From positions 328,023-363,829 of the forward strand of contig NZ_BMVJ01000004.1 of the NCBI RefSeq assembly GCF_014650655.1: a stretch of 35,807 bases of DNA. The letters run 5' to 3'. This document shows positions 18,704 through 27,143 of this stretch, piece after piece. This DNA is from Streptomyces anandii JCM 4720. GTDB lineage: Bacteria; Actinomycetota; Actinomycetes; Streptomycetales; Streptomycetaceae. Made by a program: the position numbers and the translations under genes. The notes below the pieces were generated by a model. That model did not search any database. It saw only the letters and a list, made by a program, of their open reading frames with translations, and was not told the DNA's origin. Positions within the stretch are counted from its first letter, which is position 1; each line of letters opens with the position of its first letter.

Positions 18704-19504
18704 GCCTCTCGCCTCCTCACCGGGAACCCGACGGCGTCGTTCGCTCCCGCCGGCGCCGCCATCGGCTGATACCGGTCGAGATTCGCAGAGTCCGCCTGCT
18801 GAGCGCCTCCGCACCCCAGGCCGAAAAAGAACACCCCCTCCTACCCTGGCAGAACAGCATGAAATGCGCGGGGACCCCCGACCGGCCGTACGGCCGCCCC
18901 TCCGCAGGAAGCTTCGCGGCGTTGCAGCGCCTCGCGCGGGTGAGAGCCGCGCCGGGTGCCCCCATGGTCCATCGACCTCGCAGTGTGGCTGATGGACATC
19001 GCCCGACAGCTCGCGCCGTCGACCGCTCCCGTCGCCGAACGGGCCGGCCGGAAACACGACGGCGGGAAAGCCGACCGCGCCCACAGGCACGGCGCCCTGA
19101 CGCACATCCGGCAGACCGGTGCCGGTGTCCCCTTTGCCGTGGCGGAGGCCGCCTGCACTTGTGCTCGGAGGTCCATGGAGTCCGCCGCTTTTCCGCCCGT
19201 CGGCAGCAGGCAGGGTGTGGTCCACATCCAGAACATGGAAATGGCCTCTGCTGAGGCGCATGCACCATGACGCCCAGCTCGCCACCCCACACGCACGACG
19301 CACCCTTCGGTGTTCCGCCAGGTAGCTCGGTGCCCGCGGCGAGCTGGATTGCTCCCGTCTGTGCGGTCGACTCGGTAGATGCTCTGTCCCTGAAAAATGC
19401 TGCGCGATCTGAGGGTTGGGTGCGGACCACGCGGAAACCCCAGCGTTGCCTGACCTTCTCACTCAAGTGGCCCGCCTTCCGCTCACCGCACGTGGGGAGC
19501 ACTC
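18704..19504. other. Long gene-poor divergent spacer
   Basis: About 800 nt between the DUF1931 gene and the SRPBCC gene. Frames of 100-260 codons are open on both strands but are rich in Arg, Cys and Pro, look like no protein family, and lack ribosome binding sites. The two divergent promoters must lie here. An ACTCAAG half-site at 19461-19467, 38 nt before the SRPBCC start, resembles one arm of an HspR operator, but the other arm is missing. Confidence 0.4.
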
Positions 19505-20443
19505 ATGAGGACAGACACCCACTCCACCTCCCGTCTACGACACGATCCGCTCGTGCGTGGCCTGGGCTGGGCCAGTGCGCTCCTGGGCGTGCCCCAGGTC
19601 GCCGCACCGGCCGGCTTCGCCCGGGCCCTGGGCGTGGGCGGCGAATTCCGGCACCGCTCGGCCACGACCGCCGTGGGTGTGCGCGAGCTGGCGGCGGCGG
19701 CCGGGTTGCTGGCGCGACCGCATCCGGCCTGGCTCTGGGGCCGCGTCGGCGGCGATCTCATGGACCTGACGATGCTGACCCGGGCCCTGAAGAACCACAA
19801 CGGTCGTGGCCTCGGCCGCACCGTTGCCGCGACCGCCGCGGTCACCGCCATCACGGCCACGGACGTCTACGCGGCCGTGACCCGCACCCGTAGGAGCACC
19901 CCCATGGAACTGACCGCGGCCACCACCGTCATCCAATCCCCGGACGAGGCGTACACCCTCTGGAGCGACCTGGAGCGCCTGCCAGGCTTCATGGCGCACC
20001 TGGACGAGGTACGCGTCACCGGACCGCGCACCAGTCACTGGCGGGCCAGCGCGCCGTTCGGCAAAGCGGTCGAATGGGACGCCGAAACCACGCAGGAGGT
20101 CCCCGGCCAGCTGATCGCCTGGCGGTCGGTGGACGGTGCCGACATCGACAACTCCGGCGAGGTCCGCTTCGTGCCCGCCCCCGGCGACCGCGGCACGGAG
20201 ATCCGGGTGACCCTGCGCTACGACCTGCCCGGCGGAGCACTGGGCAAGGCCGCGGCGCGCTACTTCGGCGAGGAACCGCACCAGCAGCTGGACGACGACC
20301 TGCGCCGCTTCAAGCAGATCGCGGAGACCGGCGAGGTCGTCCGCTCCGAGGGCGCACCCAGTGGCAAGCGGGCCCGCGGCGAGTTCCCGCAGCACCCGGC
20401 CCGACCGCTGACCGAGGAAGAACTGAAGGAGGCCCTGGCATGA
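19505..20443 (+). CDS. Membrane-anchored SRPBCC (START-like) protein
   Basis: A 312-aa protein with two parts. Residues about 15-130 contain three or four weakly hydrophobic helices (GLGWASALLGVPQVAAPAG, VRELAAAAGLLA, TVAATAAVTAITATDVYAAV). Residues about 134-255 are an SRPBCC/polyketide-cyclase-like hydrophobic-ligand domain: a first strand TAATTVIQSPDEAYTLWSDLERLPGF, then TSHWRA, a middle strand GQLIAWRSVDGADIDNSGEVRF, and a C-terminal helix with YFGEEPHQQLDDDLRRFKQ. A polar tail follows. GGGAGC precedes ATG 19505. It ends in a 4-nt ATGA overlap with the zinc dehydrogenase, so the two are co-translated. The ligand is unknown. Confidence 0.85.
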   Translation: MRTDTHSTSRLRHDPLVRGLGWASALLGVPQVAAPAGFARALGVGGEFRHRSATTAVGVRELAAAAGLLARPHPAWLWGRVGGDLMDLTMLTRALKNHNGRGLGRTVAATAAVTAITATDVYAAVTRTRRSTPMELTAATTVIQSPDEAYTLWSDLERLPGFMAHLDEVRVTGPRTSHWRASAPFGKAVEWDAETTQEVPGQLIAWRSVDGADIDNSGEVRFVPAPGDRGTEIRVTLRYDLPGGALGKAAARYFGEEPHQQLDDDLRRFKQIAETGEVVRSEGAPSGKRARGEFPQHPARPLTEEELKEALA

Positions 20444-21615
20444 AGGCGAATTGCTGGACGGGACGCAACTCGGTCGAGGTACAGGAAGTACCGGACCCGT
20501 CGATTCTCAACAGCCGCGACGCCATCGTGAAGATCACCTCCACGGCGATATGCGGCTCCGACCTCCATCTGCTCGACGGCTACGTCCCCACCATGGAAAA
20601 GGGCGACATAATGGGCCACGAGTTCATGGGAGAGGTCATCGAGGTCGGCCCCGGCATCAGCGATGGCAAACTGCGCGTCGGCGACCGGGTCGTCGTGCCC
20701 TTCCCCATCGCCTGCGGCGCCTGCGCGTCCTGCCGCGCGGAGCTGTACTCGTGCTGCGAGAACACCAACCCCAATGCCGGCATCTCGGAGAAGCTCTTCG
20801 GCCACCCCACCGCCGGCATCTACGGTTACTCCCACCTCACCGGTGGCTTCGCCGGTGGCCAGGCCGAGTACGCCCGGGTGGTCTTCGCCGACGTCAACGC
20901 CCTCAAAATCGAGTCGGACCTCAGCGACGAACAGGTGCTGTTCCTGTCCGACATCCTGCCGACCGGGTACATGGGCGCCGACATGTGCGACATCCAGGAC
21001 GGTGACGTCGTCGCCGTCTGGGGCGCCGGTCCGGTCGGCCAGTTCGCCATGGACAGCGCCCGGGTCCTGGGTGCGGAAAAGGTCATCGCGATCGACAAGG
21101 AGACCTACCGGCTCGACATGGCCGCCGCCCAGGGTTACACCACCGTCAACTTCGAGGACACCGACGTACGGTCCGCCCTGCTCGAACTCACCGGCGGCCG
21201 GGGCCCCGACAAGTGCATCGACGCGGTCGGCCTGGAGGCCACACACGGTGCCTCCCACGTCCACCTCTACGACCGCGCCAAGCAGGCGGTCCGCTCCGAG
21301 ACCGACCGGCCACACGCCCTGCGCCAAGCCATCATGTCCTGCCGCAGCGGCGGCGTGGTGTCGGTCATCGGTGTCTACGGCGGGATGATCGACAAGTTCC
21401 CCGCGGGCGCCTGGATGAACAGGTCCCTGACCCTCCGGACCGGACAGTGCCACGTGCAGAAGTACATGAAACCGCTGCTGGGCCTGATCGAGCAGGGCAA
21501 GATCGACCCCACCCGGGTCATCACCCACCGACTGCCCCTGACCGAGGCGCCGACCGGCTACGACCTGTTCAAGAACAAGAAGGACCGCTGCGAGAAGGTC
21601 GTCCTCAAGCCATGA
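20440..21615 (+). CDS. Zinc-dependent alcohol dehydrogenase, FdhA/threonine-dehydrogenase-like
   Basis: A 391-aa medium-chain dehydrogenase. Catalytic zinc ligands are Cys38 (TAICGSDLHLLDG) and His60-Glu61 (MGHEFMGE). The structural-zinc lobe has CGACASC and a later Cys-Cys pair (YSCCENTNP). The NAD site reads VWGAGPVGQFA, and the C-terminal part includes SGGVVSVIGVYGG. The insertion pattern (KCIDAVGLEATHG, the Asp/Arg-rich helix near 285) is that of the glutathione-independent formaldehyde dehydrogenase-like group, but the substrate is not certain. The start overlaps the SRPBCC stop, GGAGG being 9 nt upstream. A second dehydrogenase of the same type follows at 27144; the pair are paralogues, not duplicates at DNA level. 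Confidence 0.9.
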   Translation: MKANCWTGRNSVEVQEVPDPSILNSRDAIVKITSTAICGSDLHLLDGYVPTMEKGDIMGHEFMGEVIEVGPGISDGKLRVGDRVVVPFPIACGACASCRAELYSCCENTNPNAGISEKLFGHPTAGIYGYSHLTGGFAGGQAEYARVVFADVNALKIESDLSDEQVLFLSDILPTGYMGADMCDIQDGDVVAVWGAGPVGQFAMDSARVLGAEKVIAIDKETYRLDMAAAQGYTTVNFEDTDVRSALLELTGGRGPDKCIDAVGLEATHGASHVHLYDRAKQAVRSETDRPHALRQAIMSCRSGGVVSVIGVYGGMIDKFPAGAWMNRSLTLRTGQCHVQKYMKPLLGLIEQGKIDPTRVITHRLPLTEAPTGYDLFKNKKDRCEKVVLKP

Positions 21616-21960
21616 GGGACGCACCGACGAACTGCGGCTCCCAGCGGCCGGATTCTTCGCTTTGCGCCTACACGCCGCCCCAGCGGGACACTTGCCCCCC
21701 CGCGTCCGCACCGTCGGCTAGCAGGGCCGTCCGGTCGAGCGTGGTAACGCGCCCCCAAGGGGCGGCCGTCCAGTAGCACAAGGGGGCTACTAGGGAGCTG
21801 ACCAGCGGAATGGAGAGTCGCCGCTGGGGTTCCTCCTGGCCGTTCCGCTCCTCGCCCACAGCCGGCGCCGCGGGCCCCGTCGACGCACTGCTCGTAACTC
21901 TCGTGTCGGTGTGATCGGGCGCGGACGCCATCGGGACCGGAGGGGCCTCTCCACCGTGGC
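21616..21960. other. Gene-free spacer after the dehydrogenase
   Basis: No supported gene. A small inverted repeat, AGTAGC (21772-21777) with GCTACT (21786-21791), sits 157 nt after the dehydrogenase stop. No good terminator follows the dehydrogenase. The region leads into a pseudogene-like fragment. Confidence 0.35.
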
Positions 21961-21964
21961 CTTC

Positions 21965-22060
21965 ATGAGGCTGCTCGGCATCTGTCTCAACGACCACCTC
22001 ACCGCGCCGGCGCCACCACGGTGATTCCCTCCGTCAGCACCTTCCGCAACCCCTGCGGCT
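21965..22060 (+). pseudogene. Frameshifted fragment with an LNDHL motif
   Basis: An ATG at 21965 reads MRLLGICLNDHLTA. After a shift of frame near 22005 the reading continues AGATTVIPS. The combined string resembles the N-terminus of small actinobacterial hypothetical proteins that carry a YLNDHLAGAT motif. Both frames hit stops within 60 nt, and nothing of the remaining protein is visible. The family resemblance is from memory and should be treated as tentative. Confidence 0.3.
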
Positions 22061-22120
22061 AAACCGTCGCGAGGCCGCACGCCCGCTGAGGGGCGCGACC
22101 GGCACCGAGCGGCCCGGCCG

Positions 22121-22441
22121 TCAGCTGTCCAGTTCCTCCTCGACCGGCGGTTTCGGCACCTCGCGCAGATGCTGGGACTGTCCCGGCCTGCCGCCTTCCC
22201 TGGCCTGCTCGGCTCGCTGTGCCGGGCTCAGCCCGAGGTCGGAGTCGGGGTCCACGCGGACCGACCGGGCCACCTCCTCGCGGTTGGCGTACTGCTCGGC
22301 CGGGATGCCGCGCAGCGCCTTGACGACATCCGGCGCGGCGCCCGACCGGCTCGCCGCTTCGATCAGCCTGTCCTTGCCGGCGGGGAAGTCGACATCCTTG
22401 ATGGCCTCCACCACGTCCCGGGCGCTCGTACTGTGAGTCAT
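22121..22441 (-). CDS. DUF2795 family protein
   Basis: A 106-aa protein. The DUF2795 fold occupies about residues 6-65: [21 protein letters not shown], then [28 protein letters not shown]. The tail is polar and probably disordered. The family is short, helical and of unknown function, and is frequently encoded near stress genes in actinobacteria. GAAGGAG is placed 4 nt before the ATG at 22441. It stands alone on the minus strand between two decayed segments. Confidence 0.9.
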   Translation of the reverse strand: MTHSTSARDVVEAIKDVDFPAGKDRLIEAASRSGAAPDVVKALRGIPAEQYANREEVARSVRVDPDSDLGLSPAQRAEQAREGGRPGQSQHLREVPKPPVEEELDS

Positions 22442-22584
22442 GGCTCCTTCTCCCTCGTCGGAATCCGGAATTCTGGGCCACCCGGGTAACCGGCAGGGAC
22501 CGCTGGCTCACCTCCTTCACCCGCCGAATCTGCACCGGTTTGCCGGTTTGGGCGGGAGGGCCCTGCCCGGCAGGAGGTGATCGT

Positions 22585-22690
22585 CGCCTCCTGGCGGTGC
22601 TGGTCACCGCGGCCGGTATCCAGGACTCCGCAGCCGGCACCCGGCTGCTCGACCAGGTCGCCGCCGGCCCTCCCGGCATCCGCCGGGCGG
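22585..22690 (+). mobile_element. Remnant of an IS5-type transposase gene
   Basis: The plus strand reads [20 protein letters not shown] and then [15 protein letters not shown]. This corresponds to the central RNase-H-like part of streptomycete IS5-family transposases, where an AVVVTAAxxQD strand with the catalytic Asp precedes a helix and a WADGGY strand. The WADGGY strand is absent, having been replaced by unrelated sequence, and there is no start or other catalytic residue, so this is a dead fragment of about 105 nt. No terminal inverted repeats were identified. Confidence 0.6.
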
Positions 22691-22767
22691 CCCAGATGCT
22701 CCTGCGCCGCCCGGCCCACCCACTGCAGCGCTGTCGACACCCCTCCCACAGGAGTTCCAGCGAGGCG

Positions 22768-24549
22768 TCAGCCGAGCCCGCCCAGCACGATCTTCCAAAC
22801 TCGGGTCGCCACCTGGAGGTTCAGCCGGTCTTCGACGTTCGTGAGGTCGTTGCCGCTGATGTCGCGGATGCGCTGGAGCCGATAGCGCAGCGTGCTGCGG
22901 TGGATCGCGAGGGATTCTGCGGTCTCGTCGTAGTTGCCGCCGCAATCGAAGTACCGGGACAGGGTCTCCACCAAGGTCGCGTGGTGCCGGGAGTCGTAGT
23001 CGATCAGCTGCCCGAGCCACTCCAGGACGAACGTCTCCAGTTCTCGGTAATCGTTGCCGGGTCCCAGGATGCGGTAGAGGCCGAGCTCGTCGAAGAACGT
23101 CGTGCCGTAACGGTCGCGGGAGTGGCGGCGCACATCCAGGGCGCGCTGCGCCTCCTGGTAGTGGCGGGGGATGTCGTTCAGGGAGTCGGAAGGAGCGCTC
23201 ACCCCGATCGTCCCCGACCGTGTTCCGGTCTCCCGGGCGAGTGCCTCGTACAACGCGCGGGCGTGCGGCCTGTCGTCGGCGACGAGGACGACGTGATCGG
23301 AGCGTCGGGTCACCAGCGAGCGCATGCCCACGGCAGAGGCCGCCCGCCCCACGGTCCCCGCGAAACAATCGTCGGCGGTCCGGTTCGACCACTGCACCAC
23401 GACGACGTAGTGGCTGCGGTGCAGGTCGTATCCGACTGCCTCGGACCGGGCGTAGGCGCTCACCTCGTCCGTCCCCGCCAGGAGGTCGTCCACCAGCTCG
23501 CGGTGCAGCCGCAGCTCCACTTCGGCGAGATTGCGCAGGTGCGCCAGCTCCGGGGCGAGTGACGCGGCAGCGTACTCGAGCGCGAACACGGTGTGCTCGT
23601 CGGCCTCGTCCTGGGCATCGACCAGGGCCAGCACACCCAGGATCTCGCCGTGCGGGCGGATCAGGGTGATCAGCCGGTCCCTTATCCGCACCGGCCCGGC
23701 CTGACGGGCGACGGCGTGCAGCATTTCGTCCTGGCGCACGGGGTCCGGTTCGGGATAGGGCACGGGGCGGCTGGGGCCGGTCCAGGACCTCAGCCGGCCG
23801 AAGCGGTCCTCGACCAGCGCGGGAAGTCCGGTAAGCCCGTGCAGTGCGCGGGTGACAGCTTCCTCGCCGCCACCCGAGTCAGCGACGTCGGCCATGAGAG
23901 CGTGAACGGCTCGCTCGTAGCCCAGCTCAGCCGCTACGGCGATCAGCTGCCGCTGGAGGGCTGTGCGTTCCTCCTTCAGTCGGTGCAGCTCCAGCGCGTC
24001 CTCGCGGCGGCGGCGATGGGCGAAAGCGACTGACAGTGCAGCAGCGGTGTGCCGGACGAGCGTGGCGAGCAGAGATCGTTCGGCCTTGGTGGGCCGGCAG
24101 CGGGATGTCACGACAAGGTAGCCGTGGAGTCCCTCAAGTCCGCGCAGTCCCAGGGCTCGGCCCCAGGGCCTGCCGGGTACGGTCACGTCGCCGTCCTGCC
24201 CGGCCAGCTCCTGCACCCTCCGGCTCACGGTCGAGGCAGGCATGTGCCCGTCCCTCGGACTGGGGACCAGGTCGCCCCCCACCTTGAGGTATCCGGCCTC
24301 GGCGCTGTAGGGCCCCGCGGCGGCTACGTGGTCCATGGCCAGGCGGAGAATCTCGGCTTCGTCCGAGGTGCCGAACAGGGCACGGCAGAGCACGACCAGT
24401 TCGTAGAGGGCATGGTCGGCTGGGGTGCGATCGGGCGCGCGGGGCCCTCTGCGCGCCGCCATGGGGTGCCGCCCGGCGCCGCCCCGCGGAAGGCTGCCCA
24501 TTCGGGGGGAGCAGCGGTGGTACAGGCTGTGCACCCGACTACCGACCAT
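22768..24549 (-). CDS. PucR/CdaR-family transcriptional regulator with GAF domain
   Basis: A 593-aa regulator. The N-terminal part (about 35-195) is GAF-like ([22 protein letters not shown]..., then a [17 protein letters not shown] helix). A linking coiled coil ([23 protein letters not shown]) leads to a second ligand-sensing region, a GGDEF-like CdaR domain (about 360-470) and a PucR-type C-terminal helix-turn-helix (about 525-590: [20 protein letters not shown] then [18 protein letters not shown]). Such proteins activate catabolic or stress genes in response to small molecules. The ATG at 24549 is chosen for the GGAG 7 nt upstream; the frame is open 24 codons further without a ribosome binding site. 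The target is unknown; the nearby dehydrogenases are candidates. Confidence 0.9.
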   Translation of the reverse strand: MVGSRVHSLYHRCSPRMGSLPRGGAGRHPMAARRGPRAPDRTPADHALYELVVLCRALFGTSDEAEILRLAMDHVAAAGPYSAEAGYLKVGGDLVPSPRDGHMPASTVSRRVQELAGQDGDVTVPGRPWGRALGLRGLEGLHGYLVVTSRCRPTKAERSLLATLVRHTAAALSVAFAHRRRREDALELHRLKEERTALQRQLIAVAAELGYERAVHALMADVADSGGGEEAVTRALHGLTGLPALVEDRFGRLRSWTGPSRPVPYPEPDPVRQDEMLHAVARQAGPVRIRDRLITLIRPHGEILGVLALVDAQDEADEHTVFALEYAAASLAPELAHLRNLAEVELRLHRELVDDLLAGTDEVSAYARSEAVGYDLHRSHYVVVVQWSNRTADDCFAGTVGRAASAVGMRSLVTRRSDHVVLVADDRPHARALYEALARETGTRSGTIGVSAPSDSLNDIPRHYQEAQRALDVRRHSRDRYGTTFFDELGLYRILGPGNDYRELETFVLEWLGQLIDYDSRHHATLVETLSRYFDCGGNYDETAESLAIHRSTLRYRLQRIRDISGNDLTNVEDRLNLQVATRVWKIVLGGLG

Positions 24550-24715
24550 GACATCACTCCGTCCCTCGAAGCCTTCAGAGAACCGAGCGACATGTCGCGT
24601 ACCCCCCAGGGGTCGGCTCACCCGAGATGTGTGGATTGTTTCTCTCGTACTCGTGGGCGACCGGACCTGCGCATTCCGGACTCGCCAGACGCAGGCGTGC
24701 AGCCACCCGGTTCAT

Positions 24716-24813
24716 CACTGGGTCACCTGGTGCGGCTCCTGCCGCATGGTCGGCCCCGCGCCCTCGGACAGGTCGCCCGCGACCTCGCCGGACGGATCAA
24801 GCCAGTCAAGAAC
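24716..24813 (+). pseudogene. Decayed thioredoxin fragment
   Basis: One frame reads HWVTWCGSCRMVGPAP, matching the thioredoxin active site [15 protein letters not shown], and after a one-base shift near 24762 the reading continues LGQVARDLAGRIKPVKN. The closest comparison in this window is trxA at 10391 ([17 protein letters not shown]). The N-terminal strands and everything after the KPVK strand are missing. It is a frameshifted relic of a second thioredoxin gene in opposite orientation to the intact one, and supports turnover of stress genes in the region. Confidence 0.65.
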
Positions 24814-24891
24814 ACCGCCGCGTACCTGTACGGACTGCTGGACGGCAGCCGGGCCTGGCATTACCCGCACGGGAAGGCGGTGTTGCGGCCC

Positions 24892-25554
24892 TCAGCCGCC
24901 GGCCACCGCGCGCACCGCCTCCTCGACCGGGGTGGACCCACTGATCAGCTCGAGGATGCGCCCGGCGGTCCTGGGCTCGCGGAGCAGGGCGGCGAGCACC
25001 GCAGCCACGTCGTCGCGCGGCACTTGGCCGCGCTCGGTGTGCTCGGCGAGAGTGACGCGGCCGCTACCGGCGTCGTCGGTCAGCATCCCCGGGCGCAGAA
25101 TCGTCCAGTCCAGTCCAGGACGGGAGGCGATGTCGGCATCCGCCTCTCCCTTGGCGTTCAGGTAGGCGGCGAACACCGGGTCGGTGCCGGGCGGCGGCGG
25201 GCTGTCCACGCCCATCGCGGAGATCACCAGGAATCGGTGCACCCCGGCGCGCTCGGCCGCGTCGGCGAGGAGGATGGCCGCGTTCCGGTCCACCGTCTGC
25301 TTGCGGGCCGCGCCGCTGCCCGGTCCGGCGCCCGCGGCGAACAGTGCCGCATCGGCGCCGCCGAGGTGGCCTGCCACCTCGTCCACCGAGGCGTGCTCCA
25401 GATCGCACACCACCGGTTCCGCACCGTCCGCGCGCAGGTCGTCGGCGTGGTCCGGATTGCGGATCAGCCCTGTGACGTTGTCGCCACGCGCCGAGAGCAG
25501 CCGGGTCAGCCGACGCGCGATCTTTCCGTGTCCACCCGCGATCACCATGTGCAT
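24892..25554 (-). CDS. NAD(P)-binding short-chain dehydrogenase-like protein (atypical SDR)
   Basis: A 220-aa protein of the NmrA/YwnB-like atypical SDR group. The nucleotide motif is at the N-terminus (MHMVIAGGHGKIARRLTRLL, GGxGxxA type). A DLEHASVDEVAGHLGGADAALFAAG strand-helix follows, then VHRFLVISAMGVDSP, and the LDWTILRPGMLTDD substrate-loop segment. It lacks a YxxxK dyad in the usual place (AAYLNAKGEAD is the nearest). It may act as a redox-sensing or NAD(P)H-binding protein rather than a classical reductase. The start at 25554 has only a weak ribosome binding site; a second ATG two codons on is possible. Confidence 0.88.
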   Translation of the reverse strand: MHMVIAGGHGKIARRLTRLLSARGDNVTGLIRNPDHADDLRADGAEPVVCDLEHASVDEVAGHLGGADAALFAAGAGPGSGAARKQTVDRNAAILLADAAERAGVHRFLVISAMGVDSPPPPGTDPVFAAYLNAKGEADADIASRPGLDWTILRPGMLTDDAGSGRVTLAEHTERGQVPRDDVAAVLAALLREPRTAGRILELISGSTPVEEAVRAVAGG

Positions 25555-25818
25555 GGGGTCATTCTTGCCACACGCGACCGCTCACGCCGGGCTGCGGGAC
25601 TGCCGCGGCAGGTCGGGGCGGTGTGGTGCGGAGCTGGTGCTCGTGGTGGCGCACGCGACCGTGTGGCCCGGTGGTGAGACAGGTCCTGCACCGGGCAGCA
25701 CGAGGAGATCCGACGCACCCCCACCTGCTGGCAGGTGCCAGCGTGTCACGCGGCGTCGGCGTTACCCCAGGGGCATCCTGTGACCGTGCGATCGCGGGCC
25801 AGGCGACGATAAGGAGCC
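25555..25818. other. Divergent spacer
   Basis: 264 nt between the divergent NAD(P)-binding protein and membrane protein genes. Promoters for both are expected here. No clear operator or repeat was seen. Confidence 0.3.
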
Positions 25819-26937
25819 ATGCGGGTGTCGTCTCAGGACGTTACGGTCGTGGCTCTTCTGGCGGATCCGGATGCGCCGACGGAGATCGCGCAGCGCATGG
25901 CCCAGATGCTTCCTGACCGGCTCGCCGACAGGTCAGGCCAGGGACGACGGTTCGACGTCGAGGTGGTCAGTGAGCCCTTCACAGCAGGGACCGAGGACCT
26001 GTCCACATTGACGCGCCGGATCATGGACCGCGGAAGCGAGGGGAACTGGGACATCGTCGTGGCCCTCACCGACCTTCCGCTGCACTCACATGGGCGCAAG
26101 CTCGTAGTGGATCTGAGTCACGAACACGGCTTGGCGCTGCTGTCTCTTCCCACGCTGGGAGGCTTCCGGCTGCAGACCAGGGCCCGGCAGGCCGTGGAAG
26201 AAGCCGTGCTCAGCTTGGCGGGTGTGCAGGCTGGGCCTGAGGGTCCTCCGGGAAGTCAGCCGCTGCGGGGGCCCTTCATCGGTCGTCTGGCACCCATCCA
26301 CCCGGGTCAGGTCGATGAGGAGGAGATCGCCGATCTCCGGTACATCGTCAGTGGACCGCGCGGTTACCTGAGGGTGCTCTTCGGCATGGTCCGCGCCAAC
26401 CGGCCGTGGCGGTTGGTGCCGGGTCTGTCGAAAGCCCTGGCGGCCGCCCTCGCGACGGGAGCGGTCGCCACCGTGAACTCCACCATCTGGACCCTCGCCA
26501 CCTCCCTGAGCACGCCACGCCTGGTGATCGCCATGGTCGGGTCTGTCGCGCTCATGATCGGCTGGCTGATCGTGGACGCGAACCTGTGGCATCGAACGGG
26601 TGAGGTCTCGCCGGAGGCGAGGAAGAGGGCGGCTCTCTACAACGCCTCGACGGTCGTGACGGTGGGTATCGGGGTGATCGTCTGCTACGCGGGTTTGGTG
26701 GTCATCAACCTGGTGTGGGCACTGTTCATCCTCAACGACCGGCTGTTCGCTTCCACGACACGAACGCCGCTGCATGCCACGGAGTACTGGACGCTGTCTT
26801 GGTTCGTCGCTTCGGTGGCCACGGTGGGCGGCGCGCTGGGATCGGGCCTGGAGAGCGATGAGGCGATCCGGGCAGCCGCCTACTCCAAGCGCGAACAGGA
26901 GCGGCGCAGCCTACTGGGGGACGACCGCGGTGACTAG
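25819..26937 (+). CDS. Conserved two-part protein: soluble N-terminal domain and four membrane helices
   Basis: A 372-aa protein I cannot place in a functional family. Residues 1-165 form a soluble alpha/beta domain. A strand (DVTVVALLADPDAP) is followed by a helix, then NWDIVVALTDLPLHSHGRKLVVDL and LALLSLPTLGGFRLQTRARQAVEEAVLSLAG, a pattern like an N-terminal ligand-binding Rossmann-like fold. Residues about 205-350 hold four predicted transmembrane helices. Actinobacterial homologues of this layout exist as hypothetical membrane proteins (from memory). AAGGAGCC lies directly before the ATG at 25819. The C-terminus is charged (SKREQERRSL) and probably cytoplasmic. Confidence 0.85.
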   Translation: MRVSSQDVTVVALLADPDAPTEIAQRMAQMLPDRLADRSGQGRRFDVEVVSEPFTAGTEDLSTLTRRIMDRGSEGNWDIVVALTDLPLHSHGRKLVVDLSHEHGLALLSLPTLGGFRLQTRARQAVEEAVLSLAGVQAGPEGPPGSQPLRGPFIGRLAPIHPGQVDEEEIADLRYIVSGPRGYLRVLFGMVRANRPWRLVPGLSKALAAALATGAVATVNSTIWTLATSLSTPRLVIAMVGSVALMIGWLIVDANLWHRTGEVSPEARKRAALYNASTVVTVGIGVIVCYAGLVVINLVWALFILNDRLFASTTRTPLHATEYWTLSWFVASVATVGGALGSGLESDEAIRAAAYSKREQERRSLLGDDRGD

Positions 26938-27104
26938 CGGGTGACCTCAGTCGGAGGTGTGCCGACGGTCGGTGGTCGTCCGGGTCCGGAGATTCTGCTG
27001 CCCGAGCCACGGACCCCGTCACAGCTTCTTCCGAGAGTCAGACTCTTTGCGCCCTCGCCGCCCTCGCCGTCACCCGCCGTGCCGCGATATCAAGGTAAGT
27101 CACC
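26938..27104. other. Spacer before the second dehydrogenase
   Basis: No gene. AAGG at about 27092-27095 is placed like a ribosome binding site for the displaced start of the following dehydrogenase (see the 27105-27143 entry). Confidence 0.35.
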
Positions 27105-27143
27105 ACGAAGGCAGCGGTATATGAAGGGCCGCGGACGGTCACA
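27105..27143 (+). other. In-frame N-terminal extension of the dehydrogenase, starting at ACG
   Basis: These 13 codons read (T)KAAVYEGPRTVT and run without a stop into the gene below. MKAAVYEGPRTVTVKDVPDAK is the normal start of this enzyme family. Here the expected ATG is ACG, preceded in frame by TAA three codons upstream, so no other start exists. The ribosome binding site AAGG sits 9 nt before the ACG. Confidence 0.65.

Noticed and set aside
19461-19467. HspR operator (HAIR) element before the SRPBCC gene
   Set aside because: Only one ACTCAAG arm is present; the partner arm at the right spacing does not match CTTGAGT.
18717-19502. 261-codon minus-strand frame upstream of the DUF1931 gene
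   Set aside because: Cys/Arg/Pro-rich, with no family resemblance and no ribosome binding site; treated as non-coding.
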